This document shows, piece after piece, positions 32,907 through 45,085 of a stretch of 64,000 bases of DNA. The position numbers were made by a program, and so were the translations under genes. Origin of the DNA: Acanthosoma haemorrhoidale (lineage: Eukaryota > Arthropoda > Insecta > Hemiptera > Acanthosomatidae); contig OV884013.1 in assembly GCA_930367205.1 (NCBI GenBank), positions 118,396,706 through 118,460,705 of the forward strand, written 5' to 3'. Below the pieces are notes generated by a model, which saw only the letters and a list, made by a program, of their open reading frames with translations, was not told the DNA's origin and made no database searches. Each line of letters starts with the position of its first letter. Within the stretch, counting starts at the first letter, position 1.

Positions 32907-34034
32907 TATTAATCTTTAAGCGCTAACTATTATTATTATTAAGCGCTATTATTACCAGTTATCATTTGTGGAAAGACAATAAACCTGTTTTATATTAATT
33001 GTGCTATTTTTTCCACAAGAACATCATGGATAAATTACACAAAGTTTTTATCCACGAATTAAAGTTAGTGACGATGCCTGAACTGGCCAGACGCTGACTA
33101 TTTAATGAAATTATGTCAATGAAAGAACTGAGTAGAGCCTCGATGAACACCCCAAGTGCAAATCCTAACATGTCACCTTGACCAATAGCATTGTGATATT
33201 TCACATTTTAAGTACTCAGTATAAAAGTACTTTGATGCGGGAGAAGCGACAGGAGTGAATTATCGGGTATTGTACCCGCTGTGGGACTGATCGCGGGGGG
33301 TGAGGGGGGGGGTAGCCCTGGGAATAGAGACACAGTCCATAATGAAGCCAGAAGAATATATAGGGGGGATGGTAACACTGTCTGACACAGCCGGCGGAGG
33401 CAAGTTGCCAGCACTGCGGTCTGCTTAATGTAGCCTTGGCCATTTCTGCTAGAGCTGCTTCGGTTATTGTTAATGCCGGTGCGGTGGTTTGTGAGGTCAT
33501 TCTCTATCTCTCCCGCTAAACGCCAAATTAATGCTCCCCCCCCCCCCCCACAGAGCCTGCAAATCTTCAGTTTCGATAAATAGCCCCTTTTTCACGGGAG
33601 TGCCACCACCGAAGGGGAAAATTGGCTTTGCATCCGACATCCCCTTTTTGGAGATATATATCTATAAACACAAATCTCATCTTATAACATACTGCTGCCG
33701 TCTGTTATGGCAGTGGTGCAAATATATATTCATCAATTAAAACTCGTGAGGTATTCAGTTACGGTTTATGACCTGCTATGTCATAAAAACACGAAAAGCG
33801 AATTAATTATAAGGAGACTATTGAGACATGTCATTGCTGCATATAATAAAATAAGGACGTTTGTAAATATTATTGTGAAAATGTGGCAAAGCATTAATAT
33901 TTAGCTGTTTTCTCCCCAGCTTATTCCTCAATCCAATCTGGTTATTGTTAGTCCTCTGTGAGACCTAAATACAAACATTATATCAAGATGGTACCGCACG
34001 TGTGGTAATGGGGCATTATGTTTTATACTATATT
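32907..34034. other. No gene; C run
   Basis: A 14-base C run lies near 33537. Minus frames at 33208-33500 are open by chance as far as I can judge (no motif). Confidence 0.4.
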
Positions 34035-34088
34035 GTTTCAGTCCCAACGTACTGTGGTCTAGCTTTACGAAAAGATGGAATATTATAT
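34035..34088. repeat. Left copy of a 54-bp direct repeat flanking a LINE
   Basis: This stretch (GTTTCAGTCCCAACGTACTG...GGAATATTATAT) is repeated at 35010-35063, directly after the LINE's 3' end. I count 47 of 54 identical positions. The placement at both insert borders suggests an unusually long target duplication that has since diverged. Confidence 0.75.
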
Positions 34089-35009
34089 AGTCCTTTGCTG
34101 TTCCTGTTCTTCATGGATGAAGTGGCATCCATTTGTAAGAGAAGAACGGACAGGACATTCCTGGGACGTAGGAATCTTAATCCTGTAGTGACACAGCTTC
34201 TCCTCTACGCCGACGTGGTATTGATTACGGACTCTGTGGAAAAGTTGCAGCTGACAGTTGTGGAATGGTATGAAGAGCTACAACGAAAAGGGATGCTTAT
34301 AAATACCAACAAAAGTAAGATCCTGCAAGTTGGAAGAAAGAAGAAAGATATCCACAAATACTGTAATGGAGAAGAATTAGAAGTGGTGATAGACTTCACA
34401 TACCTGGGTACAGTGATAGACGGATCTGGGAAGGTGGACGCAGAAATATCTTAACAGGATTAACAAGGCGAATGCAGTTTACTACCAGATACGTAACACT
34501 GTGGTAGGGAAGAGAGAAGTAGGCAAAGGTGTGAAGCTACACATCTTCAAGACAGTATATCTGCCCATACTTTTGTATGGAGCTGAGAGTTGGATATTAA
34601 CAGACCGACAGGATAGCAGAATCACCGCTGCCGAAAATAATTTCTGCGAAAGACGATTGGAAAAACAAGGAGAGACCGAGTTCGCAATGAAAGGATTCGC
34701 CAGGAACTGCAGATAGCCCCACTTAAAGAGCTCCTAGAAACTCGTCAGATAAAGTGTTTCGGCCATGTTATCAGGATGGACGACAACAGAGATCCTCTAA
34801 AGACCATGGAATATGTCCCAGATGGCAGGAGACCTAGGGGTTGCCCTAGGATGTCCTATCTCAGCTACATTGAACGACTCTGTAAGGCGAGGGGGAACGA
34901 CCTCCGACAGGCGAGAAACTTAGTTGGAATTAGGGAAGAATGGAATTCCTGGCTGGATGCTCCTCTACGCTGAGAGACACTAAAGAGGGAAGCTAAAGAA
35001 GAAGAAGAA
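34089..35009 (+). mobile_element. LINE 3' half (reverse transcriptase C-terminus), 5'-truncated
   Basis: The sequence enters in the reverse transcriptase just before SPLLFLFFMDEV, then LLLYADVVLITDS, where the usual YADD/FADD catalytic pair has become YADV. It continues with FTYLGTVIDGSGKVDAEI, VYLPILLYGAESW, CFGHVIRMDDNRD and DGRRPRGCPRMSYL. It ends in coding-like REEWNSWLDAPLR, a stop, and a short (GAA)n tail. Frame changes occur near 34454 and 34700. The motif order is that of insect LINE ORF2 C-termini with the GH..RM and RG(R/C)P blocks. Clade not assigned. Dead copy: missing N-terminus, mutated catalytic Asp, frameshifts. Confidence 0.8.
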
Positions 35010-35063
35010 GTTTCAGCCCCTACGCACTGTGATCTAGCTATACAAAAAGATGGAATATTATAA
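35010..35063. repeat. Right copy of the 54-bp direct repeat
   Basis: GTTTCAGCCCCTACGCACTG...GGAATATTATAA matches 34035-34088 with seven differences and begins exactly where the (GAA)n tail of the LINE ends. Confidence 0.75.
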
Positions 35064-37620
35064 TTGTTATTCCCAGGTTATGAGGAAATCTATTCGGGAA
35101 ATTGTTAGTCCTATTTTCGACCTACTTACCCTCTATATATATCTGGGAGATGGACAATCAGAATTCGCCCGGTCGGAAGTCATAAGAGAAACACTGCTTC
35201 GAATAACATAGATAATTATTTAATGAACTATAAACAGAATTGTAAGATAGCAAGAAAAAAGGCTCCCATGACAACAGTCTCTCACTGGTAGCGTCCACCT
35301 CAGAAACCACTGTCTTCCAGCGGACCATCTTGGCAAGGGTGCGGTCGCAAGATGACGCTGGCCACGTATTCTTTTATATCCAGCTCTCCTTATTGGTCCA
35401 GTCTACCACTCTAATTATCATCATAATATATATTGTTGTGATATTTGATATTGTAAATTTTATTTATCAAGAATTTAAAATAAAAGGCGTTAATCGACCC
35501 GTGTATCAAGAAGCCGATTAAACAAAAGAGAGAGCTTATAAAAAACAAGATGGCGTCGTTCTATTGGGCCAGCCCGTGAGACTTGTTAATGTTTATTGGG
35601 CTTATAGGAGAGTGCAAGAGGAGTTTTGGGAAACGAAGAAGGATTGATGTAATTAGAATTAAGTTTCGCAGACCAAGTTAAAGAAGGACGAAGAAAATAG
35701 TTGAACCATAAAAAGAAAACGACATGAAAATCAGTAAATCTGACCAGTCGGTAATAACACTAAGGTGAAATAGTAAAGTTTTAAGTAATATTGTAATTTA
35801 TCAAAGGCGTACCTATAAAATTAATTAAAGAAAGTTTTTGTAATATCTAATTTTCCTTTTGGCAGAGTTATTCATTTATTAACAGAACCTAAAACCTCAG
35901 ATAAAAATTTTAAAATTAGGCAACTAAATAAAAAACATAACAATATATATACGTATATATATATATATATATATATGTATATGAATGTAATTCTTTATTA
36001 GTCTCATAAATATGAGTGTATTTTATGTAAAAACTGCAGTTCCAATGATAAATTTTAGTTTGCTCAAAATTATTATTATTTATCATTATTAAGAAAATGT
36101 TCTTTCATTTGATGTCTTTGAAATACTTAAGGGAAGCTTATAAAAAGGAACGGTCTGCCAGCTATATCGTGAGAAAGAGGACGGTGCGTCCGGTACTTCC
36201 TCGATATGAAAACTAACTCAGGCAAGGGAAGGTGAGGTTTAATGTTGCGTTTTCTGCAGCAATAAATTAATCCCCACTTCTTTAGCTAGAGCAACGCTGA
36301 GGTCAGCCAATGTTCTTTCGGTTTTAGGCGTTAGTTTTTTTAATGGCTTTGATATGCGTATATTATACCTGTTATATACACACACCACAGCATTACTTGT
36401 ACTTTCGTCATAATAAAATTATGAGAATTTCAGAGTAAATTAATCGTATTTTTTTTTTTCAATCAATACACATACGATGATTTTTTTTTTATATTCTCAC
36501 TTGCTAAAACTCATACAATAATAATGAAATGAATAATGAATATACCAAATTCATTCTACCCAATTTTCTTCATTTTGTATTAATAATAATAATATGCGGG
36601 TTGCCAAGTATAGGAGCTTCAATAAATTGTGTATTTTATGTGTTGATAAATACACAAAATAACATGTATGAAATGATTGTGATATTTCAAGGTATAATAC
36701 TCAGTTCATTCATGTTAAACCACTTCGGTCACGGAAAATGACATTTCGACAAACTCTTAAAGGTCTAAAACGTTAAGCAATGTAAAACTATTGAAATAGT
36801 TCCATACTACATTGCAGAGTTGATATATTCTTTTGTCTGGAAAAGTATAGAATAATTTTGAGTTCTTTTTTTTTTTTTACATTATATTTTATTTAGGAAA
36901 TATTAACTCATTGAGCCTTGATAAATCTCATATTCCTCGGAAATGAGACCATTCATGTATAAAGTCCTTATAATAAAATGTCATGTTATTTGAATAATTT
37001 TAACTATTGCTATCTTAATTGTATTTATTTAGTCAAAATAGTAATTTTGAATAGATCCTCTAGTTGATGTATCACAGGTGACTTACTTACCAGGGACAAG
37101 TAAAGTGAAGTTAACAAAAATAAAGGATTGACAAAATAAACATTGCCCAGTTTGTGTATTTGGTAGTAGTTTTTAAAGTCGAAAACTTCTCTTTTGCGGT
37201 GATGTATGTTAGTGACTTTATTTGACAAGAAACGTTATTGGAATTTGTATCCTGACAGTGATTGCTTGTTCCGACATATATCTTGAGCTCGATAACGAGG
37301 CGACAGCACGGCAGTTGCTTTTCAGCACACCTTACTAAGCGATATTTTATCCACAACCTGGAGAAAATTATTTTTCTTTAGTAAATTGGGTTCACGGGAT
37401 ATCTTTAACGCATTACAGAAAAAAATAACAATAATTTAAGATTATTCAATCTTGGTATACTCTTATCTTTGGAAGCCGGGCTTTCTTCAGTGAATCCGTG
37501 AAATTTAGAAATAGTTAAAGTTAAGCTTTAGTGAGAGAGGTCTTCGTAAAGGCCATTCAGTCGAAGGAAGGTGTGAAACTGTTTATAAAATATAAAGGAA
37601 ATAAAGAATCAAAACGGGAC
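35064..37620. other. No gene; (TA)n run and a repeat-family start
   Basis: A (TA)n run lies at about 35951-35976. From 35434, about 90 bp starting TGTTGTGATATTTGATATTG resemble a stretch from 42537 and include a GGCG..AA.CGACCC block, so an unnamed repeat family begins here. The remainder shows no recognisable gene. Confidence 0.45.
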
Positions 37621-37865
37621 CATTTCATTTATAGATGTCATGAAATAAATGCTATGCATAAGCATCAATAATAACATTTCATTCATAGGTGGCATGACAA
37701 AAATGCTTTGTATATGCATCTATAATGCCATTTCATTTATAGATGGCTTTACATGAACACTATTAATAAGCATCTATAATACCATTTCATTTATAGATGT
37801 CATGACATAAATGCTATTTATAAGCATCTAATATACCATTTCATTTATAGATGGCATATTTCTAA
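37621..37865. repeat. 54-bp minisatellite, about 4.5 copies
   Basis: Units begin CATTTCATTTATAGATG at 37621, 37675, 37729, 37783 and 37837, an exact 54-bp spacing, with 10-20% divergence between units. Each unit contains an ATGCT...TATAAGCAT inverted motif. Confidence 0.92.
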
Positions 37866-40690
37866 ACGTTTTCACTGAGTCATAAGGACTAACATTATAT
37901 CTATTAATAAAAGTTATAAGTGATGGTTGAGTTATGGTTTCTAATGAATAGCATAGCTTGTACAATTTTTTAGTTTATATCTTTATTTTATTTTTTTTAT
38001 TTAACGACGCGCCAACTGCGCGTCAATTTATTGTCTGATACTTTTGATCTCTTCAAGGTAGTGGATGGCCTCATTGCTTGGTTTGCTAGAGTAAATGGGT
38101 TTGAAGTTACCATGTTGTTATTTTGGGAATGAGAAAATATGTTTGACTGTGCAAACTGTTGTAAAGCTAGAATGCTGGAGATGAAGTTAACACGTCCGCT
38201 TGGCTGATGCTCAGTCTCTTGACAGTGACGATGGAGATGTTAATGGCGTGATGGACTCCTTCCTAATGGAAATAATTTAAGCTCAGTGCTTTAATTTCTT
38301 TCTCACAGTTTTCCTTTTTTTTTTTCTTCAAAATTAACGTATAGTTTTTGTTTTTTTTCCATTTTAGTCCTTAAATCATTTTTTCCTTAAACAATTTTAG
38401 GCTTCAACTTTTGACGACTGCGATAATTTATATTAGGTTATACTCAGTATTGTTTTGCTTTTATGGTTTTATGAGGTTTTCGGAGGCGTCAATATACAAG
38501 AGTTGAGAATGGCAGTGAGTTAGCGAAAGTACTTGGGCGTAAATAAATAACCTTTTTAGTAGGCAACTCGATTGTTTATTCATCTATCTAATGGATTTAA
38601 TTATGATTTCAGTGAAACAGCATTAAAACCTAATGAAGCTTTAAGTAATAAATGCTTTTAGGAATCTAATGCTGCCAAGAATTCAAACGATAATTCGGAG
38701 TAAAGAGAACAAAAAAACAAAATAGAAAAAATATGATGGCGATGAGGGAGATGCATTGTTCATTACCTGATATACATTATTACACACATAATTAAACCGG
38801 TCCAAATATAAGCTACAAAGACCCTCAGTTCCTAGTATGCAGTGAGAGTATCATTTTAATTGTGATTGATGCTCCAGGAATACTTTAGCTGAGTTATATC
38901 CATAAATTATTCAAATCGCTTCGGGACTATTTATCTACTAAAGGATATACGAAATAAAACAACTGGAAATCATATCAATCCCTGTTTAACTGTTAATATA
39001 CTAAAGTATTAATAATAATAACGTAATATTATTTTATAAATAATATTAAAAAAACTAAGGCCTATGAAATGTACAAGCCACTTTTTAAAAGAAAAAGTAA
39101 GCTATAGAGCCCTTAATGACAGTTGATTTAAGGAAAAGCCTAAGTCCACTGCAGCTTAAGAAGTATTTTAAGCCTTTTATCACCTGGGTATGAAAAATTT
39201 ATCAATCAAGTTGAAAGTAATTTTAAAGAATATTAGAATCGGCTATTATATTATTTATAGACACGGTTTATTATGAACGAATAAACAAAAATAGCTGTGT
39301 TAAAGTTATAATATTTTTTATTGGCCCTAAAATTAAACAGCAAGCAACTGTTATTTTTTGATTTGTCGAACCAAAAACTCACCGGGCTGACTTGTTCGAA
39401 AGTAACCGAACAATAGTGGTTATCTTTTAGACGCTCCAACATTTAACCGACCCAGTCTACTTATTACTTTAACGGAAATCATGTACTACGCAAAATTTAA
39501 TTTAATTAAACATACTAACAATTGTTTGACTATAACAACAGAAACATTTCGTTATAATTCATCCGAGCGCTCTAAAATGTAGGCTATTTTACATTTTAAT
39601 TCAAGTATTGATGACTGAACCCATCACTTGTTAGCAATTTGTATTTATTAACAATGAATGATGAATGATGATTTGACTATTGTTATCAGGTTGTTAGTTG
39701 GGCGTACAATTAAAGCTTTGTCATATATCAACATTTGATTATATATATATATATATAATTTGTTTTTGTCATTGTAACATACCTTAAACGCTCCCCATGT
39801 AACTAGTGTGCCAGCTAGCTCCGTCAGACATACAGTCCGCTCAAAGCCACATACTTAGGGCTCACTATTGGTAAATATTAATTAGATGTATTGTAGATCT
39901 GCATTCCTGTTATTGAAGCATTATTTGCAAATTACTGCCAACATGTTCCTGTTAATTATAATTAACTTTGAATTGTTTATACGAATGATCATTTCCTACT
40001 CTAATTGATAATAATAGTTAACATATATATATATTGTTAAGATTTTTATCTATTTTGCTTATATTTAATTTTACCTGAGGGTTAACGGTTCTGCTAATGT
40101 AAAAAAGAATTCTGGTAAAAGGAAAACTGTTCAATTACAAAACTTTTCTTTAATTTTTATACAAGCACGTCTGTGACAAAATTACAATGGTTTATTAACA
40201 AAATTTTTATTTGACCTTATATTTTATATATATTTATATAATTATAAATTTTTGCGACTGGCCAGATTTACTAATTTTTTTGTCCTTTTTTTATCGCTTA
40301 CTCTATTTTCTTCGTCCTTCGGCGAATTCTCCCTTATTCCTCGTTTGATCCTTAGTCTGCCATGCGCGATCAGTAAAATCCACTCTATCACCTCAATCTT
40401 CCTCCTTTTAGAAAAATCCTCTTCCGTTGGTTGTTCTCCTGTGCCCAATCACCATATAAATAACAGAATCTTAAACCTTCACAACACTCACTATCTTCAT
40501 TCAACACTTTGTCTCATGAGATCACAAAAAGAGCAACCTAACGCTCCATTGTTTTTCAAGCACTCCTCTTTTGTATCGCATTCATGATTTTTTTATCCTT
40601 CTTTCTACCAATGCCAGTTGTCTCATATTTTTAACTATTCTTATTTTAAAGTTATCAAATCCAATATTAAATATTTTTATTTATTTTATT
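37866..40690. other. AT-rich sequence, nothing recognised
   Basis: No gene family seen. A (TA)n run lies at about 39741-39758. The 55 bp at about 39697-39752 recur at 42486-42538. The 111-aa plus frame at 40252-40587 starts with a hydrophobic, signal-peptide-like stretch, but there is no other support that it is a gene. Confidence 0.4.
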
Positions 40691-40741
40691 TTTTCTTAGC
40701 TCTCTAATTATAAGATTAAGGATGAGGGAAAAATAAAGGAC

Positions 40742-41112
40742 TATTTAGGTTGAGCGGATCCTTGTACCATGAGAACCTGCTTGAAGGTGGTGTGAGGGAA
40801 TTAAGGAGTGTGGGAGGTCTCGGTAGAGGTTGCTAGTTGCGGTACAGTGGTGAGAGTCCACTGGTGGCTGGGCCTAGAGTCCCTCTAGGCATGTAGTGCA
40901 GTCTTATTTAGTCGGATAGCATTGATGGGTGCCCGTTAAAGGCTTGTTGTTGGTGGGCCAAGCGCCGTGATGCCATGGCGGTGAGGGTGTCATGTCTCGG
41001 AACAGAGGGTTTTGGCTATGTTTCATCGAGTCAAAGAACTTGATGTGTCTTCTTTGGATGGCTTCGGTGATGGTGGGGACCTTGAACTTTTCGTGGATGT
41101 CGGGAGCCTTCA
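40742..41112 (-). pseudogene. LINE ORF2 C-terminus and 3' region (minus strand)
   Basis: On the minus strand, DMKAPDIHEKFKVPTITEAI, RRHIKFFDSMK and NPLFRDMTPS match the fragment at 62213-62740. The flanking 3' region is also shared (plus-strand GGATCCTTGTACCATGAGAA and CCTGCTTGAAGGTGGTGTGAG). This layout follows the last helices of jockey-like reverse transcriptase proteins. It is 5'-truncated and abuts the 56-bp minisatellite at about 41112. Confidence 0.65.
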
Positions 41113-41115
41113 TAT

Positions 41116-41272
41116 CACATATACTTAAGTCAAGTGGAGTTAAACATATACTTAAGTCTGTTTTTGTATTTGTAGTATGTTTATGTATGTTTGAGTCAAG
41201 CATATACCTAAGTATGTTTTTGTATTTGTAGTATGTTTATGTATGTTTGAGTCAAACATATAGTTGTCATGA
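41116..41272 (-). repeat. 56-bp minisatellite, about 2.5 copies, inverted
   Basis: Units read (minus strand) ACTTAAGTATATGTTTGACT... with CATACATAAACATACTACAAA. These are the reverse complement of the array at 42706-42920. Each unit includes the palindrome ATGTTTGACTCAAACAT or a close variant. Confidence 0.85.
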
Positions 41273-42705
41273 CACTACAGTACATTGATTGCTGCTTGGA
41301 TAGGTGAGGATTGACAGTTGCTACTTCACTGGAGTGTTGTTTTTGAGGATAGGGGGAAAGGGGGAAGGTGCACAATAGTTACTTTGACTCCCACTGCCCT
41401 TCTAGGGTTTAAAAGAAGTTAAGTTGCCGGTACAATATACAAGGTTAAAGTTAACCAAAATAAAAACAACACGTAAAAAAGTTAGATTGTATTTTGCACT
41501 ACAATACAGGCCGACTTTCAAAAGTGACAATTTGTTTAAAGAAGACATTACTAACATTTAACGGAGTAGTTTTGAAGTATAATTCAGGAGATTTCTTTCC
41601 CGAAACTGATGTTAAATTTTATTTGTTCTTTCTCTTAATAATAATTTAAAAATAAGTAATATATGAAATATCTTCATTGTTAGTCATAGATTCGTCTGTA
41701 GGGGTATCCATCCTGTTATATTACTTACACCCACTATAATGACTAGAAAATAAATATTTTAAAATTGATTGCCCCGCACGAATAAGGGTTACAGAGGTTG
41801 GTTGTTAGCCTGAAATATGAAATATATTAATTCAAGAATAAAATTTAATAAACCAATAACAATGGGATTACAATACTACAATAATAATTGCTAATTTAAA
41901 ATTTAATTAGCCTATGTGTTTTTCTTTAAAACGAAATCTAAACATAAAGGAAATGTGGCAACTATACTGTCGTTATTTATAAAATCTTCCGCAAATAATT
42001 TTAGATATTTTTTGTAAAGGCCTACTTCAAAGAGACCGAGAGCCAATCCCAGTATAAAAATGATAATGAGGTTTTCCGTTTGTGACAGAAATATTCTCAT
42101 TCGAAATGTCGTCTCAAATTGAAGGCCTTCTCCCCACTGCTGGATTACCACGGGCATTTTTTAAATTTACTAAAAAAAAAAAAAAAAAGTACAAACTCAA
42201 ATCCCAGCGACCCTTTGAACTCATAAAAAGAAACTCCCTCATACTTGAGCAGCTATCTCTATCATTATTACGCCAATTTCATTACGCTTGTTTTCCTCTC
42301 TCTCTTTAGTTGTATCTGTTCTTCTCTTGTAAGAGGAATTTTTTTGTTGAAATTTTTACTTTATAGTTCGAAATGAAATACTATTTTGTATTTTTTGATG
42401 AAGCAAGGAAGTGCTGACACAGAACCCACTAACCTTTAATCTCTAGAATTCAAGTTGGGATGATAGAACTAAACAAAGCACTTCAGTTGGCGTGCAGTTA
42501 AAGCTTTGTCATATATCAACATGTGATTATATATATTGTTGTGATATTTAGATGTTGTGAATTTTGTGATGTTGCTTTTGATTTGAATTTGAAAATTAGC
42601 GGGCATAAAAAGGCGGTAAGCGACCCGCGAATCATGGTTATGAAGGGATGGACATTTTTTGTTCCCGTTCTATCTAATATTAACATGTAGCATATAACAT
42701 CGTGA
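41273..42705. other. No gene; repeat-family junction
   Basis: At about 42486-42538 a copy of the 39697 repeat runs into a copy of the 35434 repeat at a short TA run. No protein family is recognised. Confidence 0.45.
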
Positions 42706-42920
42706 TGAACATACATAAACATACTTAAGTATATGTTTGACTCAAACATACATAAACATACTACAAATACAAAAACAGACTTAAGTATATGTTTGACTCA
42801 AACATACATAAACATACTACAAATACAAAAACATACTTAAGTAAATGTTTGACTCAAACATACATAAACATGCTACAAATACAAAAACATACTTAGGTAT
42901 ATGTTTGACTCAAACATAGC
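42706..42920 (+). repeat. 56-bp minisatellite, about 4 copies
   Basis: CTTAAGT landmarks lie at 42724, 42780, 42836 and 42892 (56-bp spacing). Each unit carries the near-perfect palindrome ATGTTTGACTCAAACAT and the palindrome ACTTAAGT. The array lies in opposite orientation to the one at 41116-41272. Confidence 0.92.
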
Positions 42921-43205
42921 ACAAATTAAAGAAGCGAAAATAGGTTATAAAAAAATCAAGTACCGCCCTGTGAGACATGAATAAAAATCGATGGTCTTGA
43001 CCAAGTTCAGTCATGGTTTTTGGCCAATCATGTTTAATAATGATATTTTTTTAAATAACTTTTAATGAACAAATAATTTAACTATTAAACAACTTTTATT
43101 AATAGATAAGAAATCACATAAGGCACGGGTGCTTCTAAATAAATGCTTACCCGTCATTATTGTTTATGTTTATTTGGATGTAGTCCCAACTTTATAGAGA
43201 TACAA

Positions 43206-44018
43206 TACAATCTTTATGATTCGTATCCTGTTAATTCGTAAATCCCGCTGATTTGGAATAAAATGCTGGTCCTTTGGGAAAAACCACTTTAAACGAAAAA
43301 AAAAAAACCTTCTTCCCACTCCTCAATTTCGATATCCTTTAATTTTACTTCAGCTCAGTGTGGTTTCAATTAGAGTTCAAAGCGTAGCCATTATGTGTCT
43401 GTCCGTTTGTGAAAAAAGGAAATTATAAAAGTCAATGTGGTAAAACACTTTAATATTCCTCCATCAAGACTGACGCCGATTTCAAAGATCGCTGGAGTAC
43501 TTTCAAGCAGCAAAATGACATACTTTCACAGTGTCTACAACTAAATATTAGGGGAGCCCAAATTTTTTTCAGAAAATGTCTACATTAGAAATTTTTGGCC
43601 GTTGTAAAAAAATACATGAGTTTTCAAAAACTATGGGGAGAAAGTGCGAGTGTGAGTGACAATTTTTGATTATACAAATTGAGTAAACTTCATTGAGAGT
43701 TATAGCCCGAACATGTTCAACGCTGACAAAACAGGGTTGTTTTCTTAAGTGGGTCTTAGATTGGTCAATGTCTTTAAGAGGCGAAAAATTTCATGGCGGG
43801 AAAAATAGTAATGCTATACTGTGTTCGTGACGTCAAATAAGGATGGGACTGAAAAGTTATAACGTTTTAGTTTTTTGTTTTGTATTTGGTATTGTACTTA
43901 AACAATTTGTACACCGTTTTGTTTAATCGTCAATAATTCGTAATTACCATATTTCAAAAGTCTCGATAATTAGTAACAAACCCTAGGTCCATTGGCATTA
44001 CGAATTATGGGGATTGTA
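43206..44018 (+). mobile_element. pogo/Tigger-type transposon, decayed
   Basis: The ends are inverted repeats starting with TA: TACAATCTTTATGATTCGTA on the left, and read inward from the right TACAATCCCCATAATTCGTA (about 16 of 20 match). Inside, in order but in several frames, are traces of a Tigger transposase: SVCEKRKL and VKHFNIPPSRL (psq-type helix-turn-helix, about 43395-43480), a CENP-B-type piece with KLWGESASVS (about 43630), and the catalytic block SPNMFNADKTGLF (about 43705-43742, first Asp). An SNKDGTEKL-like piece lies near 43840. The rest of the DDE domain is deleted. The right end resembles that of the element at 56267-56704. Confidence 0.72.
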
Positions 44019-44605
44019 GTTTATAAGTACACAGGTGGGCTGAAAAATTTCCGACCTCAACATGAAGATAATAATATAATAAATAATAGCTTTGTTGGGT
44101 CGGAAACTTTTCAGACCGCCCTCGTATGGACCCCTTGCTATAGATACTTGCATGTTAGTGGCTGTTTTCTTTTTATGGTAGCTCCATGATAGGGTTGTAA
44201 ATTTTTCATAGGTTACAAGTTCTTTGGCGTCAGTAGCCATACTACGTTCGTTAGAAGTTAAATTAGGTAATAGCTTTGTGTCAAAATAGCAAAAAATGTT
44301 TAGATAATTTTGTAATAATTCATGTTCTGTTTTACCTTATGACTAACAACACATTACAGAGGATAAAGTAAAGTGGAATTAAAAAACATTCCACACTTTT
44401 CGGAGCAAACAATAGAAATTACTTTTTTTTTTTAATTTTGTTCGAACACGTATAATAAGTCTTTTTTTTAATTATTAAAACTTCTCTCCTTTTTACAACA
44501 CTAACAAAGCAATACAAAATTGACTAAACAAAATGAACTGGTCAAGCGATGAGAATGAGTGAGCATTGGAGACTTCAATATGTTAATCAAAGTGGCCCAA
44601 AAAAG
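44019..44605. other. AT-rich sequence, nothing recognised
   Basis: Overlapping frames of 65-80 aa on both strands show no motif. Confidence 0.4.
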
Positions 44606-44607
44606 AA

Positions 44608-45085
44608 ATGAAAACCGTTCATAACGATCTTAATATACCCTACATTCTAGAACTCATCCCTTCCAAGTTCAGTAAATTCCATAGTAACCACCCTAATCCT
44701 GTAGCACAGTCTTTGCACTGCACCACTCATCCCTATAATCCTCCTCGGAGACTAAAACGGCAGTGGCCTCGTGACCTGCTATAAATACGTGACAGTGGGA
44801 GTCCTGGCAATGGCCAGTTTCTCCAATCATGTCCTGAGCGTCTGTGGCTCTCGCGCTCTTGATCAGCCTCCACTGGCTCGAATCCGGTGACGCGGCTGAC
44901 GTAGGAGTGGGGGGACTTCCCAAGACTACGCTTCCTCTTTCGCAAGCGACCATGTGGACTTAGGGGGCCTCTAAGCTGTTTTTCTATATAGTATAAATAA
45001 GGGAGTGAAAATGGTAAATTGGTATGAATGAGATCATTTATCACAATTACTTATAGCGATTTAGGCAGATTGTAATATTATAAAA
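44608..45085 (+). mobile_element. Jockey-like LINE 3' end
   Basis: The insert starts in ORF2 (HNDLNIPYILELIPSKF equivalent at about 44620-44672), skips part of the end of ORF2, then carries the shared 3' region (TCCGGTGACGCGGCTGACG near 44882) to GCAGATTGTAATATTAT followed by an A run near 45082. Target duplication not identified. Confidence 0.8.

Noticed and set aside
33208..33500. Two overlapping minus frames of 68 and 94 aa next to the solo LTR
   Set aside because: I considered a gag start of the LTR family, but there is no primer site, no motif, and the frames flank a C-run in low-complexity sequence.
40252..40587. 111-aa frame with a signal-peptide-like start as a host gene
   Set aside because: No homology motif, no conserved domain, and an equally open frame on the opposite strand.
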